Below, piece after piece: positions 20,168-27,664 of a DNA stretch of 64,000 nt; position 1 is the stretch's first letter, and every line of letters starts with the position of its first letter. The notes under the pieces are model-generated. The model was not told the origin of the DNA. It ran no database searches and saw only the letters and a program-made list of their open reading frames with translations. A program made the position numbers and the translations under genes. The DNA lies in NCBI GenBank assembly GCA_016280485.1, contig JAEEGU010000051.1, positions 82,166 to 146,165 of the forward strand. The letters are read 5' to 3'. Origin of the DNA: Bacillota bacterium (GTDB lineage Bacteria; Bacillota; Clostridia; Peptostreptococcales; Anaerovoracaceae).

Positions 20168-21048
20168 ACGATTGTTATGAGGACGAGAAAGGTGTTTTGC
20201 CCGGGAAACTGTCCGGCGTTCGGGTTTTGCCCTTCGAATGTAACGACCGTCCGATGTACGCTGTGTGGAACGAGGATACCGCATCGGAGGTCGAGCTTCA
20301 AAGGGAACTGCACCTCTACCCTTTCAGTTCCGATCCACGATTTCTATTCATCGAACAATCGACCTGGGATTGCATCTTTGGTACACCGAAAGGCTTAGAG
20401 CTCGCCGACAAGCCGCGCAAGGATTTCAACCAGATTAACGAGAGTATATCGAAGGATTCAAAACACAATCCCAAAACGCCTTCCTATAAGCTGGAGTACG
20501 CAGCGTATATTTCATTGGTTCTCGCAATAGTTTCCCTTGCTGTTTATTTGGTCATATCTTCGACGAAATCCATTATTGGTTTCCCAAAAGTTGTTCTTTG
20601 CGCTCTCCCCTGCCTGTTTTTTACCCTGTCAATCGTTTTCGTCTTTATAGGACATTGGTATTTTGATTTTCACCCCAAGAAGCTGGAACGATGTGCATTC
20701 ATCGCCAGGCGTATCGCTCATAATGTTGTTTCACAGTATGCCGGCCGTGGCAATGGCGATTATGAGATCGAGTTCTATTTGCCCTGCGTGGAATCCGTAA
20801 TCGTTGTCCTGATCTATGGGATAATCAAGCCAATTCAGGTTGTCTCGGAAGAAGAAATCCTTGATCAAGTGATGATTATCCTATCTGGGCCGACGTACGA
20901 TCTGCAAAATCTGTTGTACACCGAACACATCAATTACAGCAAAATAGCAAAGGAAATGGAAGTTATTGGAAAACATTCAAAAAGTTATCTCGGCCATGTT
21001 TCGGAACTTGCACACCAGATTATAGCGGCATACCTGGAAAAAAGGTAG
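20164..21048 (+). CDS. Membrane protein with two central TM helices, unknown function
   Basis: Start ATG 20164; hydrophobic segments YISLVLAIVSLAVYLVI and VVLCALPCLFFTLSIVFVFIG. Confidence 0.65.
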   Translation: MNDCYEDEKGVLPGKLSGVRVLPFECNDRPMYAVWNEDTASEVELQRELHLYPFSSDPRFLFIEQSTWDCIFGTPKGLELADKPRKDFNQINESISKDSKHNPKTPSYKLEYAAYISLVLAIVSLAVYLVISSTKSIIGFPKVVLCALPCLFFTLSIVFVFIGHWYFDFHPKKLERCAFIARRIAHNVVSQYAGRGNGDYEIEFYLPCVESVIVVLIYGIIKPIQVVSEEEILDQVMIILSGPTYDLQNLLYTEHINYSKIAKEMEVIGKHSKSYLGHVSELAHQIIAAYLEKR

Positions 21049-21138
21049 TATAATTCGTGGTGCGGTAAGTTGCATGATCGGGTTTGGCTGAAGTATTCCT
21101 TTAGACGCTATTTTCGATTTTTGAAGGTGAGATAGATA

Positions 21139-21687
21139 ATGAATAGAAAAGCTACTACGGCATTCCTTTCGGACGTTCTGATCCGCACCAGGCTGTCCGG
21201 GATGGGAAAATATTGGGCAAAAGAGGTTTCCCTGGATTATGGTTCGACGCAAGTGCGACGTATTGATTATCTCCAATTCTGTCCTGCACATCAAATAAGC
21301 ATTGACGGAATTGAGAAGGGCAGTTTTATTGTCTACGAGATTAAGTCATGCCTTGATGATATCTTCTCGGGAAACGGAGTGAATTTCGTAGCAGAAAAGA
21401 ATTACATCGTAACGTCAATGGAAACGTGGAAGCGTCTGATTCCCAAATATCAAAATGGAGATTTAACCAAACACATCAAGGAGCACAATCCGCCTGGCTC
21501 CGGCCATTTTGGGATCATGGTTGCCGTGCCGGATCATCGTACACCTGAGGAAGAGTTTGAGTCGCCAACGCCACTCGATCAACCTGGCATATCGTGGAAA
21601 TTGGTCGTAGTGGTTCCCTGTCGGGATGGCCATAGAAAACGGTCTATGTCGGAGCTGCTGTTTTGTATGCTGCGAGCAGGCCATTGA
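21139..21687 (+). CDS. Putative PD-(D/E)XK-type nuclease-like protein
   Basis: RRIDYLQF ... FIVYEIKSC arrangement matches D-(x)n-E-x-K core. Confidence 0.5.
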   Translation: MNRKATTAFLSDVLIRTRLSGMGKYWAKEVSLDYGSTQVRRIDYLQFCPAHQISIDGIEKGSFIVYEIKSCLDDIFSGNGVNFVAEKNYIVTSMETWKRLIPKYQNGDLTKHIKEHNPPGSGHFGIMVAVPDHRTPEEEFESPTPLDQPGISWKLVVVVPCRDGHRKRSMSELLFCMLRAGH

Positions 21688-21701
21688 TGGGGGGTATAAA
21701 A

Positions 21702-21914
21702 ATGGAAGGACAACTGAAATATAATTATATCACAGACCGTTTTGAGTTGAATGGGCAAGAACTGCACTGTGGTAATGCCTTGGAGGTGCTGATCGAGGAC
21801 GGCGTTTCCGGAAAGCCAGAATGGGTTTGGACCAGAATCGAACACAACGATACTGGGTGGTATCTCGTTGGCCTCCGCAGCTACCAAATTGACGGGCTTT
21901 TCGCCCGAGTATAA
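21702..21914 (+). CDS. DUF5348-like protein
   Basis: ELHCGNALEVLIEDG...WVWTRIEHNDTGWYLVGLRSYQIDGLFARV matches my recollection of DUF5348. Confidence 0.7.
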   Translation: MEGQLKYNYITDRFELNGQELHCGNALEVLIEDGVSGKPEWVWTRIEHNDTGWYLVGLRSYQIDGLFARV

Positions 21915-21936
21915 CAAATAACGCTTATGACGAATA

Positions 21937-21984
21937 AAACCGCTCCAGGAGCTTCAACGAGGCCCTTGAAGCGGTTTTACTTTT
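21937..21984 (+). terminator. Rho-independent terminator
   Basis: AAAACCGCT...CTTCAA..TTGAAGCGGTTTTACTTTT hairpin. Confidence 0.7.
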
Positions 21985-22068
21985 GCCGGAATTTTTTGAG
22001 GAACAGTATTTGATTAGCTCCAGCGACCATGCTCATTGGGATTTTTGCTCCAAAAGGAAAAAATAAGG

Positions 22069-22097
22069 TTGACATTTCTATCCTTCCGCGGTAGACT
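22069..22097 (+). promoter_or_regulatory. Sigma-A promoter for a short transcript
   Basis: TTGACA - 17 nt - TAGACT. Confidence 0.55.
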
Positions 22098-22314
22098 GCT
22101 ATAGACCTTTTGAGATAGTGGCAATACGGCACAGATTATTATATTTTTAGGAGGTGTGTTTTCTCAATGGCACCGTAGAAACCGATGACCAATGATCTGA
22201 AAATGCACTGCGTTATATACGCCAATTGTACACGCATTCAAGCGGATTGTTGATCGTCACTGGCCTGCTCAACTTTCTATCATTTGTGAGAGCTGACACG
22301 AAAGGAGTAATGAT

Positions 22315-22422
22315 ATGCACAATCCGAAGGACCTTCCCTCGCTGACTGACGAACAGTATATCGAGTTCGTAGAGAACCGCTTTGGCGAATTCGATCCCGA
22401 CGAGGATCAGAATCATACTTAG
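22315..22422 (+). CDS. Short acidic peptide (35 aa)
   Basis: AAAGGAGTAATGAT-ATG; MHNPKDLPSLTDEQYIEFVENRFGEFDPDEDQNHT; followed by a terminator. Confidence 0.45.
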   Translation: MHNPKDLPSLTDEQYIEFVENRFGEFDPDEDQNHT

Positions 22423-22426
22423 TCTC

Positions 22427-22473
22427 CAAAAACTGCTCCAGGAGTCTTCTCGTGGCTCCTGGGGCAGTTTTTA
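22427..22473 (+). terminator. Rho-independent terminator
   Basis: AAAACTGCTCCAGGAG...GCTCCTGGGGCAGTTTTTA. Confidence 0.8.
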
Positions 22474-22495
22474 TTTGGTTTTAACCTTCCCAATG

Positions 22496-22573
22496 GAAAA
22501 AGTTGTCCCCCGGGGAAAGGAACCCGGGGGACTGTGAAAGGATGTGATGAAACGAACTCTTGCGTTCTCCTGT
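22496..22573 (-). ncRNA. Candidate small RNA
   Basis: Minus-strand promoter at 22580..22609 (TTGACA-18-TATAAT) followed ~45 nt later by GTCCCCCGGG-TTCCTTT-CCCGGGGGAC hairpin and CTTTTT; no ORF inside. Confidence 0.5.
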
Positions 22574-22627
22574 GAGACTATTATATCATGTGTCCGCGGA
22601 TTTTGTCAAGATTTGCATACACCCTTC

Positions 22628-22656
22628 TTGACAACCTTCCTTCATATGAATATGAT
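22628..22656 (+). promoter_or_regulatory. Sigma-A promoter
   Basis: TTGACA - 17 nt - TATGAT upstream of the 22687 ORF. Confidence 0.55.
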
Positions 22657-22686
22657 TATCATAAGATGTATCAGGAGGTAATTGTC

Positions 22687-23139
22687 ATGTTTGCTGATGA
22701 ATTGAGGAACTTGAATGCTCACCCGTACTATGAAGTTGTTTGTGAAATAGCTGGAAGTATGGTTTATTATTTCAAAAATCGTTGCACCGCTGAAGCTTCA
22801 CTGGGTCGAAAAACATGTACTGCATTGGGAGAGTGTTTTTCGTCCGATGATTTTAGAGATACAGAAATCGCAGAGTTTAGCGGTGAAGCACGTGAGTATA
22901 ATTCCTTTTATTCCAAGTTATCCCAAAAAGTACCGAGAAATTATATTGATGTCGTATATGCTGAGGTAGTTGAAGAGCTTCAAAAGCGGTTATCGACAGA
23001 AGGGTTTTTAGCGGTTTCTGTTAAAAAGAATATTTGTCAGAAAAAGAGGAAAGATCCGGTTTATGTTTTTGGGCGCAGGATTGCCTGGAAAACTGTCCCC
23101 TATGAATCGAAAACTATCTCGATCAGTGTGAGTTGGTAA
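22687..23139 (+). CDS. Hypothetical protein
   Basis: ATG 22687 preceded by AGGAGGTAATTGTC; 150 aa. Confidence 0.65.
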   Translation: MFADELRNLNAHPYYEVVCEIAGSMVYYFKNRCTAEASLGRKTCTALGECFSSDDFRDTEIAEFSGEAREYNSFYSKLSQKVPRNYIDVVYAEVVEELQKRLSTEGFLAVSVKKNICQKKRKDPVYVFGRRIAWKTVPYESKTISISVSW

Positions 23140-23189
23140 CTTTACTTAAACTGAAATCCGCATATCTTTTGAGCTAAATTTATCCAAAG

Positions 23190-23235
23190 ACTACGGCCAG
23201 CCCTCTCGCTTGTGGAAGGCTGGCCGCTTTTTGCG
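23190..23235 (+). terminator. Rho-independent terminator
   Basis: GGCCAGCC...GGCTGGCCGCTTTTT. Confidence 0.7.
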
Positions 23236-23358
23236 CATTATTGGGTCATGACGGCTTCGGCGCAGTCTACGCTCAACACTCTGATCTGCCGGTTCACATG
23301 AATGACGGCGCCGAATACCGGGCAAATGTGCCTAATGCTGCGGTTGCGGCTGGCAGAT

Positions 23359-24261
23359 TTATTCTAAAGGAATTGTGCTGCATTTTCCTGTGTGAGCATA
23401 TTCTTCTGCTCTTTTTCTGCAAGCGATTTCGAATTTTCGGATAACGGACTTAAATTCATCGGGAAGGAAAGGGTCTATGTGATTCTCCTCAATAATCCTC
23501 TCACAGACCTTGGGCAGTTTATCTCTGGGAAACTCTTTGACCAGACCGTTTTCTTGACAGTTTACCCGATAGAACGCCCAGGCAATCCCGCCGGTAATCG
23601 CTCCCAGCGTGTCGGAATCACCGCCGAGGGAAACAGCGTTCCGGATCGCGTCCTCATAATCCGTTGACTCCAAAAACGCAGTAATAGCCTGCGGGACGGA
23701 GCCCTGACAGGTCACGTCAAATCCGTACGTTGGTCGTATTTGATCGAGCGTCTTTGAGAGAGGATAATAGTGGTCACGGATATAGCCAGCGATCGACTCC
23801 TTATCATACCCGGACTTTGCAAGAAACACGGCTGCAGCGGTTGCTTCTGCTCCCCTTATCCCCTCCGGATGATTGTGCGTGACTTCTGCGGAAGCTCTGG
23901 CGAGAGAAACAGCTTCCTCAAGCGTTACAGCTATTAACCCGCAGGGCGACACACGCATGGCGGATCCATTTCCGTATGAATAGTAGGGCTCCGGATTATC
24001 AGAGAAAATCCAGGAATGAAACATGCCTCCGTAGCCCAGATTCGGATAACTGCGGCCGATTCGCTGCATCTCTTTAACCAAGAGCCGTTTGAAAGGCTTC
24101 TTTTCTTCTAAACTACGCAGAATGGCGTTCGCAACAGCTACGGTCATGCCTGTGTCATCTGTGATGCTACAGGATTCGGTCACAAAAGCGAAATTCTTTG
24201 TCTTTATGCCCTGAAACTCAAATCTGCTGCCAACAATATCTCCGATAATTGCTCCGTACAT
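23359..24261 (-). CDS. ADP-ribosylglycohydrolase (DraG-like) family protein
   Basis: GAIIGDIVGSRFEF, TDDTGMTVAVANAIL, GNGSAMRVSPCGL, GGDSDTLGAITGGIAWAFY motifs. Confidence 0.92.
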   Translation of the reverse strand: MYGAIIGDIVGSRFEFQGIKTKNFAFVTESCSITDDTGMTVAVANAILRSLEEKKPFKRLLVKEMQRIGRSYPNLGYGGMFHSWIFSDNPEPYYSYGNGSAMRVSPCGLIAVTLEEAVSLARASAEVTHNHPEGIRGAEATAAAVFLAKSGYDKESIAGYIRDHYYPLSKTLDQIRPTYGFDVTCQGSVPQAITAFLESTDYEDAIRNAVSLGGDSDTLGAITGGIAWAFYRVNCQENGLVKEFPRDKLPKVCERIIEENHIDPFLPDEFKSVIRKFEIACRKRAEEYAHTGKCSTIPLE

Positions 24262-24342
24262 GATATAAAACCCTCGCTTGTATTTACAGTCAGATTATTT
24301 GGCAGGGACCACGAGACGGCTCCAGGTTCGATTATTGTGAGA

Positions 24343-25335
24343 TCAGGGAGTCAGTTTAATGATTTCCTCGAAGATTTCGTCTGCTGACCAGTCCTCGCTG
24401 TCGTGTACTCTGAAGGTCAACTCAATTTCCTCAACGGTAGTGATACCATTTTCCTCAAAGGAGGAACTGAGCCAGTTCATATTTTCAAACGAGGCTTTTC
24501 CCGGAGCGACAGTGGTGGCAAAAAGCGGATCGCACATAAAACCGTTCACGGATACATCTTTTACGCTGAACATCAGATAATTGTCAGTCTTGTTGATCAG
24601 GTAAAGATCCGCCGTATAGCCCCAGAGGTCGTCAACCCTGTAGCCGGTGACGATAATGGAAATTTGGTCATTATCCACGATCACCGTATCCGTTGACTGC
24701 TGCGCACGGACATAGTTCTCGGCTTTGTCTTTGCCAAGGGGATAAATATGGACGATTTCCTCTGCCACGTCGTCCGCACGCCAGTCGTCCGCATCGTGGA
24801 CCCGAAGGTGCAGTTCGATATCAGTGAATTCACCCAACAGCTCTTCCTTTTGATTATCCATGAAACTGATTTTTTCATTAGCTTTTTTCCCTGGTGCGAC
24901 TTTTGTGGCAAAAAGCGGGTCCCAGACAACACCATTTACGGCGCCGTCTTTCACTGAGTACATGAAGGTTTTGTCTGAGGACTTGTTTTCCAGATAGACG
25001 GTTAACGTATATCCCCAGATATTATCCAGCTCGATTCCGGTGATCTTCACGGTGCAGTAGTCATTGTCTATTGCGACAACTTCTTCAAATACAGCCGGAG
25101 GTTCTGTCGGTGCGGGTTCTGGCTTCACCGGTTCTGTTTTGATTGGCTCCGCAGGTTTATATGCGTTATCCTGGGAGGGCGGCTGATTGGCCTGCTGCTG
25201 CGCTTTCGTCGTGGTCGGCGTGGTCGACGTGGTCGGTGTGTTAGGCGTGTCAGCCTTTTGGGATCCGGTGGTATTGCAGCCTACCAAAGCAAAAATCAGC
25301 AACGCGACAAGCAAAAGTGCAAACGTCCGTCTCAT
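24343..25335 (-). CDS. Lipoprotein with duplicated ~100-aa domain
   Basis: Lipobox LIFALVGC; two copies of I.VTGYRVDDLWGYTxDLYLxNK...VNGxxxDPLFAT.VAPGK. Confidence 0.8.
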   Translation of the reverse strand: MRRTFALLLVALLIFALVGCNTTGSQKADTPNTPTTSTTPTTTKAQQQANQPPSQDNAYKPAEPIKTEPVKPEPAPTEPPAVFEEVVAIDNDYCTVKITGIELDNIWGYTLTVYLENKSSDKTFMYSVKDGAVNGVVWDPLFATKVAPGKKANEKISFMDNQKEELLGEFTDIELHLRVHDADDWRADDVAEEIVHIYPLGKDKAENYVRAQQSTDTVIVDNDQISIIVTGYRVDDLWGYTADLYLINKTDNYLMFSVKDVSVNGFMCDPLFATTVAPGKASFENMNWLSSSFEENGITTVEEIELTFRVHDSEDWSADEIFEEIIKLTP

Positions 25336-25433
25336 TACGGTATTCCTCCTTTGTCGTGATTTGTTTTACCGGCGACATGTCGCCCTTAATTTCAATATAC
25401 ACCCATGCGAGAGAATTGGCAATACGTTTATGA

Positions 25434-26324
25434 TTATTCTTTTTCTTTCCCGTCGGTCAGCGGAATCCCGTGCTCTATCGCATATTTGCCGGCCTTCGTC
25501 GCTTCGTTGGCCAGAAAAACCACATTCGGGCTGTCTTCAAACGCATCGTCGGCAATCACCTGGGTCTGGGCTCGAAGCTCAACGGTCGTCAGATTCGGGC
25601 AATCCGCAAAAGCCCCGGAATCAATTTGATAAGCGCTGGACAGCTTAACGGTTTCCAGCCCGGAGCCTCGGAACGCATCCTCTTCGATCAAAGGAAGGCT
25701 CGAAAGGAATGTCAAATTCTTCAGCGAACTGGTTCCAGCAAACCCCCGTTTCCCGACCTCGTGGATACCCCAGTTTCCGTTGATGACTGAAAGACTCTCG
25801 CAGCCTTCAAAGGCGCCTTCCCTGATGGTGGAAAGGTAGCCGGAATGTGTCACTTCCCGGAGGTTCCTGCAGTCGGCGAAGCAGTAATCCCCTATTGTTT
25901 TAACACCTCGCGGTATTACGACTGTCTCCATGTCTTTTCCACGGAATACTTCCGGCGCAATCTCCGTGATGTACAACTTATCGTATTTCTCTGGGATCAC
26001 CACGTCTTTTTCATTACCGTTGTACGACGTGATGATTACGTTTCCCCCAAATTCAAATACGGCGCCGAACCCGCCTCCTATGTCGACTTCTTCTCCCTCT
26101 TCTCCGGCGGCAATGTAGGAGGAAACCCTTTGATTGAATTCCTTTTGTTCCTGATGCCTCATTTCCTTGGCGGTCTCTTTTTCATTCTTCAAAATGATCA
26201 CGAGCAGCAGAAACACGATTCCAATTAAAATAATTGCGAAAATTGCCGCGCCGCGGCTGCCGATACTTTTTTGACCCTTATTACCCACGTATCTTTCCTC
26301 CGTCGTCAAGCCATTTCTGGCCAA
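25434..26324 (-). CDS. Membrane-anchored BspA-like (LRR_5) leucine-rich repeat protein
   Basis: N-terminal TM (AAIFAIILIGIVFLLLVII) then VVIPRGVKTIGDYCFADCRNLREV... repeats. Confidence 0.85.
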   Translation of the reverse strand: MARNGLTTEERYVGNKGQKSIGSRGAAIFAIILIGIVFLLLVIILKNEKETAKEMRHQEQKEFNQRVSSYIAAGEEGEEVDIGGGFGAVFEFGGNVIITSYNGNEKDVVIPEKYDKLYITEIAPEVFRGKDMETVVIPRGVKTIGDYCFADCRNLREVTHSGYLSTIREGAFEGCESLSVINGNWGIHEVGKRGFAGTSSLKNLTFLSSLPLIEEDAFRGSGLETVKLSSAYQIDSGAFADCPNLTTVELRAQTQVIADDAFEDSPNVVFLANEATKAGKYAIEHGIPLTDGKEKE

Positions 26325-26931
26325 AGGATTTGCTTATCAGTTCCAGCGTTTTACTCCTCTTTTCACTGTATGTCGTAACCGGCATTTCAAAGAGCGCGAG
26401 CTGATCGATCGACGGGAATTCCTCCTCCACTCGGGCCTGCTCCGCTTCCGCCTGGGTAATCACAGGGGGCTCCCCGCCGCAGAGATGATGCAGATTGATT
26501 CCGTCGTCCAGCAGATAGAAGCCAAGCAAAAAACGATGGCACTCGCGGAAATCATTTTGATACCCAAGCAGGCAGCTCCGGTAATCACGCTCGATGCCGG
26601 AACTGAGCTTTTTTGAGCAGGTCGTAAACGCCAGGGAGTGCCTGTATTTTTCAAGGTCAACATACCCTTTTGAGCAGAGGAACCTTCGATCGGTTACGTC
26701 CAAGGAAAACCCGTCCGTATAGTCCCGGTAGTGCAGGTTTGAAAGGTAGAAAAGCTCTCGAAGGGCGGTCTTCCCTGCCCTGGGCGTCGTCTCAATCTCT
26801 GCCTTATTTCGTACATCAATCACACACTGGATCCCGTAGGATTTCAGGACTGTAATCAGGTAACTGTAGTCCTGAAAGGCCTCAATTCCACAGGTGAAAA
26901 CGATCCCGTTCCCCGGCATTTCGCACGCCAC
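26281..26931 (-). CDS. DUF488 family protein
   Basis: CVIDVRNKAE ... CLLGYQNDFRECHRFLLGFYLLDDGINLHHL matches the DUF488 pattern; start could be GTG 26931 or ATG 26919. Confidence 0.7.
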   Translation of the reverse strand: MACEMPGNGIVFTCGIEAFQDYSYLITVLKSYGIQCVIDVRNKAEIETTPRAGKTALRELFYLSNLHYRDYTDGFSLDVTDRRFLCSKGYVDLEKYRHSLAFTTCSKKLSSGIERDYRSCLLGYQNDFRECHRFLLGFYLLDDGINLHHLCGGEPPVITQAEAEQARVEEEFPSIDQLALFEMPVTTYSEKRSKTLELISKSFGQKWLDDGGKIRG

Positions 26932-26975
26932 CCTTCCCTTTTTATAGTGTTTTTTCCCGTATCAATTACGTCACA

Positions 26976-27004
26976 ATTATATAGTATATCTATTAACTTG
27001 TCAA
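26976..27004 (-). promoter_or_regulatory. Consensus sigma-A promoter
   Basis: Minus strand TTGACA - 17 nt - TATAAT. Confidence 0.65.
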
Positions 27005-27102
27005 CTTTGCGAGGATCTGCGAAATGCACGTTCTTCCTGAATTCTCCGAAGAAAACCAAAATCGCTGCTTCTCGACCACGTCGAAAAACAGCGATTTCAG
27101 AG

Positions 27103-27131
27103 TTGACACCATGGGTAATTTTTAGTAGAAT
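27103..27131 (+). promoter_or_regulatory. Promoter of type I toxin mRNA
   Basis: TTGACA - 17 nt - TAGAAT. Confidence 0.65.
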
Positions 27132-27198
27132 AATGCCGAAGCCTCCCGGAGACGGAGGCGGCTCCCCTTTCTGACGTACAGGAAGGGAGGTGATCCGT

Positions 27199-27288
27199 AT
27201 GACGATTACGCTCTCTGAACTCTTTCAGCTCGGCACGCTTATCGTTGCGGTCATTACCTTGATCCATAACTGGAACAAGAAAAAGTAG
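27199..27288 (+). CDS. Holin-like small hydrophobic toxin of a type I toxin-antitoxin system (Hol_Tox/TxpA-BsrG type)
   Basis: MTITLSELFQLGTLIVAVITLIHNWNKKK; GGGAGGTGATCC SD; single TM + basic tail; convergent antisense RNA gene. Confidence 0.75.
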   Translation: MTITLSELFQLGTLIVAVITLIHNWNKKK

Positions 27289-27360
27289 CCGCCATCCACT
27301 CTCACACGGCAGCGGCTACTTATCGCAGATAGGGGTCGCCGCCTCTCGTTGGCTTCCTCT
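27277..27360 (-). ncRNA. Antisense antitoxin RNA 1
   Basis: Minus promoter 27367..27395 (TTGACA-17-TACAAT); AGTAGCCGC..GCGGCTACTTTTTC terminator overlapping the toxin 3' end. Confidence 0.65.
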
Positions 27361-27415
27361 GACCGTATTGTACACCGATTGACTCAGGTTGTCAATACTT
27401 CTCAGAGAAAATTCC

Positions 27416-27447
27416 GGGCCAGCCTTCGGGCTGGCCCAATTTTTTTC
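27416..27447 (+). terminator. Rho-independent terminator, copy 1
   Basis: GGGCCAGCCTTCGGGCTGGCCCAATTTTTTT. Confidence 0.75.
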
Positions 27448-27475
27448 GCTTATTACGGGTTATACATAGCTGGAA

Positions 27476-27557
27476 TAAAACGAAGTAGCCGCTCTCCCAG
27501 CCAAAGAGTGTCGGCTACTTCAACACACGAAGAACGCCGTCTTCTGAGGCTTCCTCT
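27476..27557 (-). ncRNA. Antisense antitoxin RNA 2 (orphan copy)
   Basis: Minus promoter 27564..27592 (TTGACA-17-CATAAT), AGTAGCCG...CGGCTACTTC hairpin; opposite only a remnant of the toxin 3' end. Confidence 0.6.
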
Positions 27558-27616
27558 GGTTGTATTATGCACCTTCCTTCAGAAGTTGTCAATATAAACC
27601 GGGAGAAAAAGTTTCT

Positions 27617-27648
27617 GGGCCAGCCTACGGGCTGGCCCAATTTTTTCG
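27617..27648. terminator. Rho-independent terminator, copy 2
   Basis: GGGCCAGCCTACGGGCTGGCCCAATTTTTT. Confidence 0.7.
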
Positions 27649-27664
27649 CTTATTACGTTTACTT

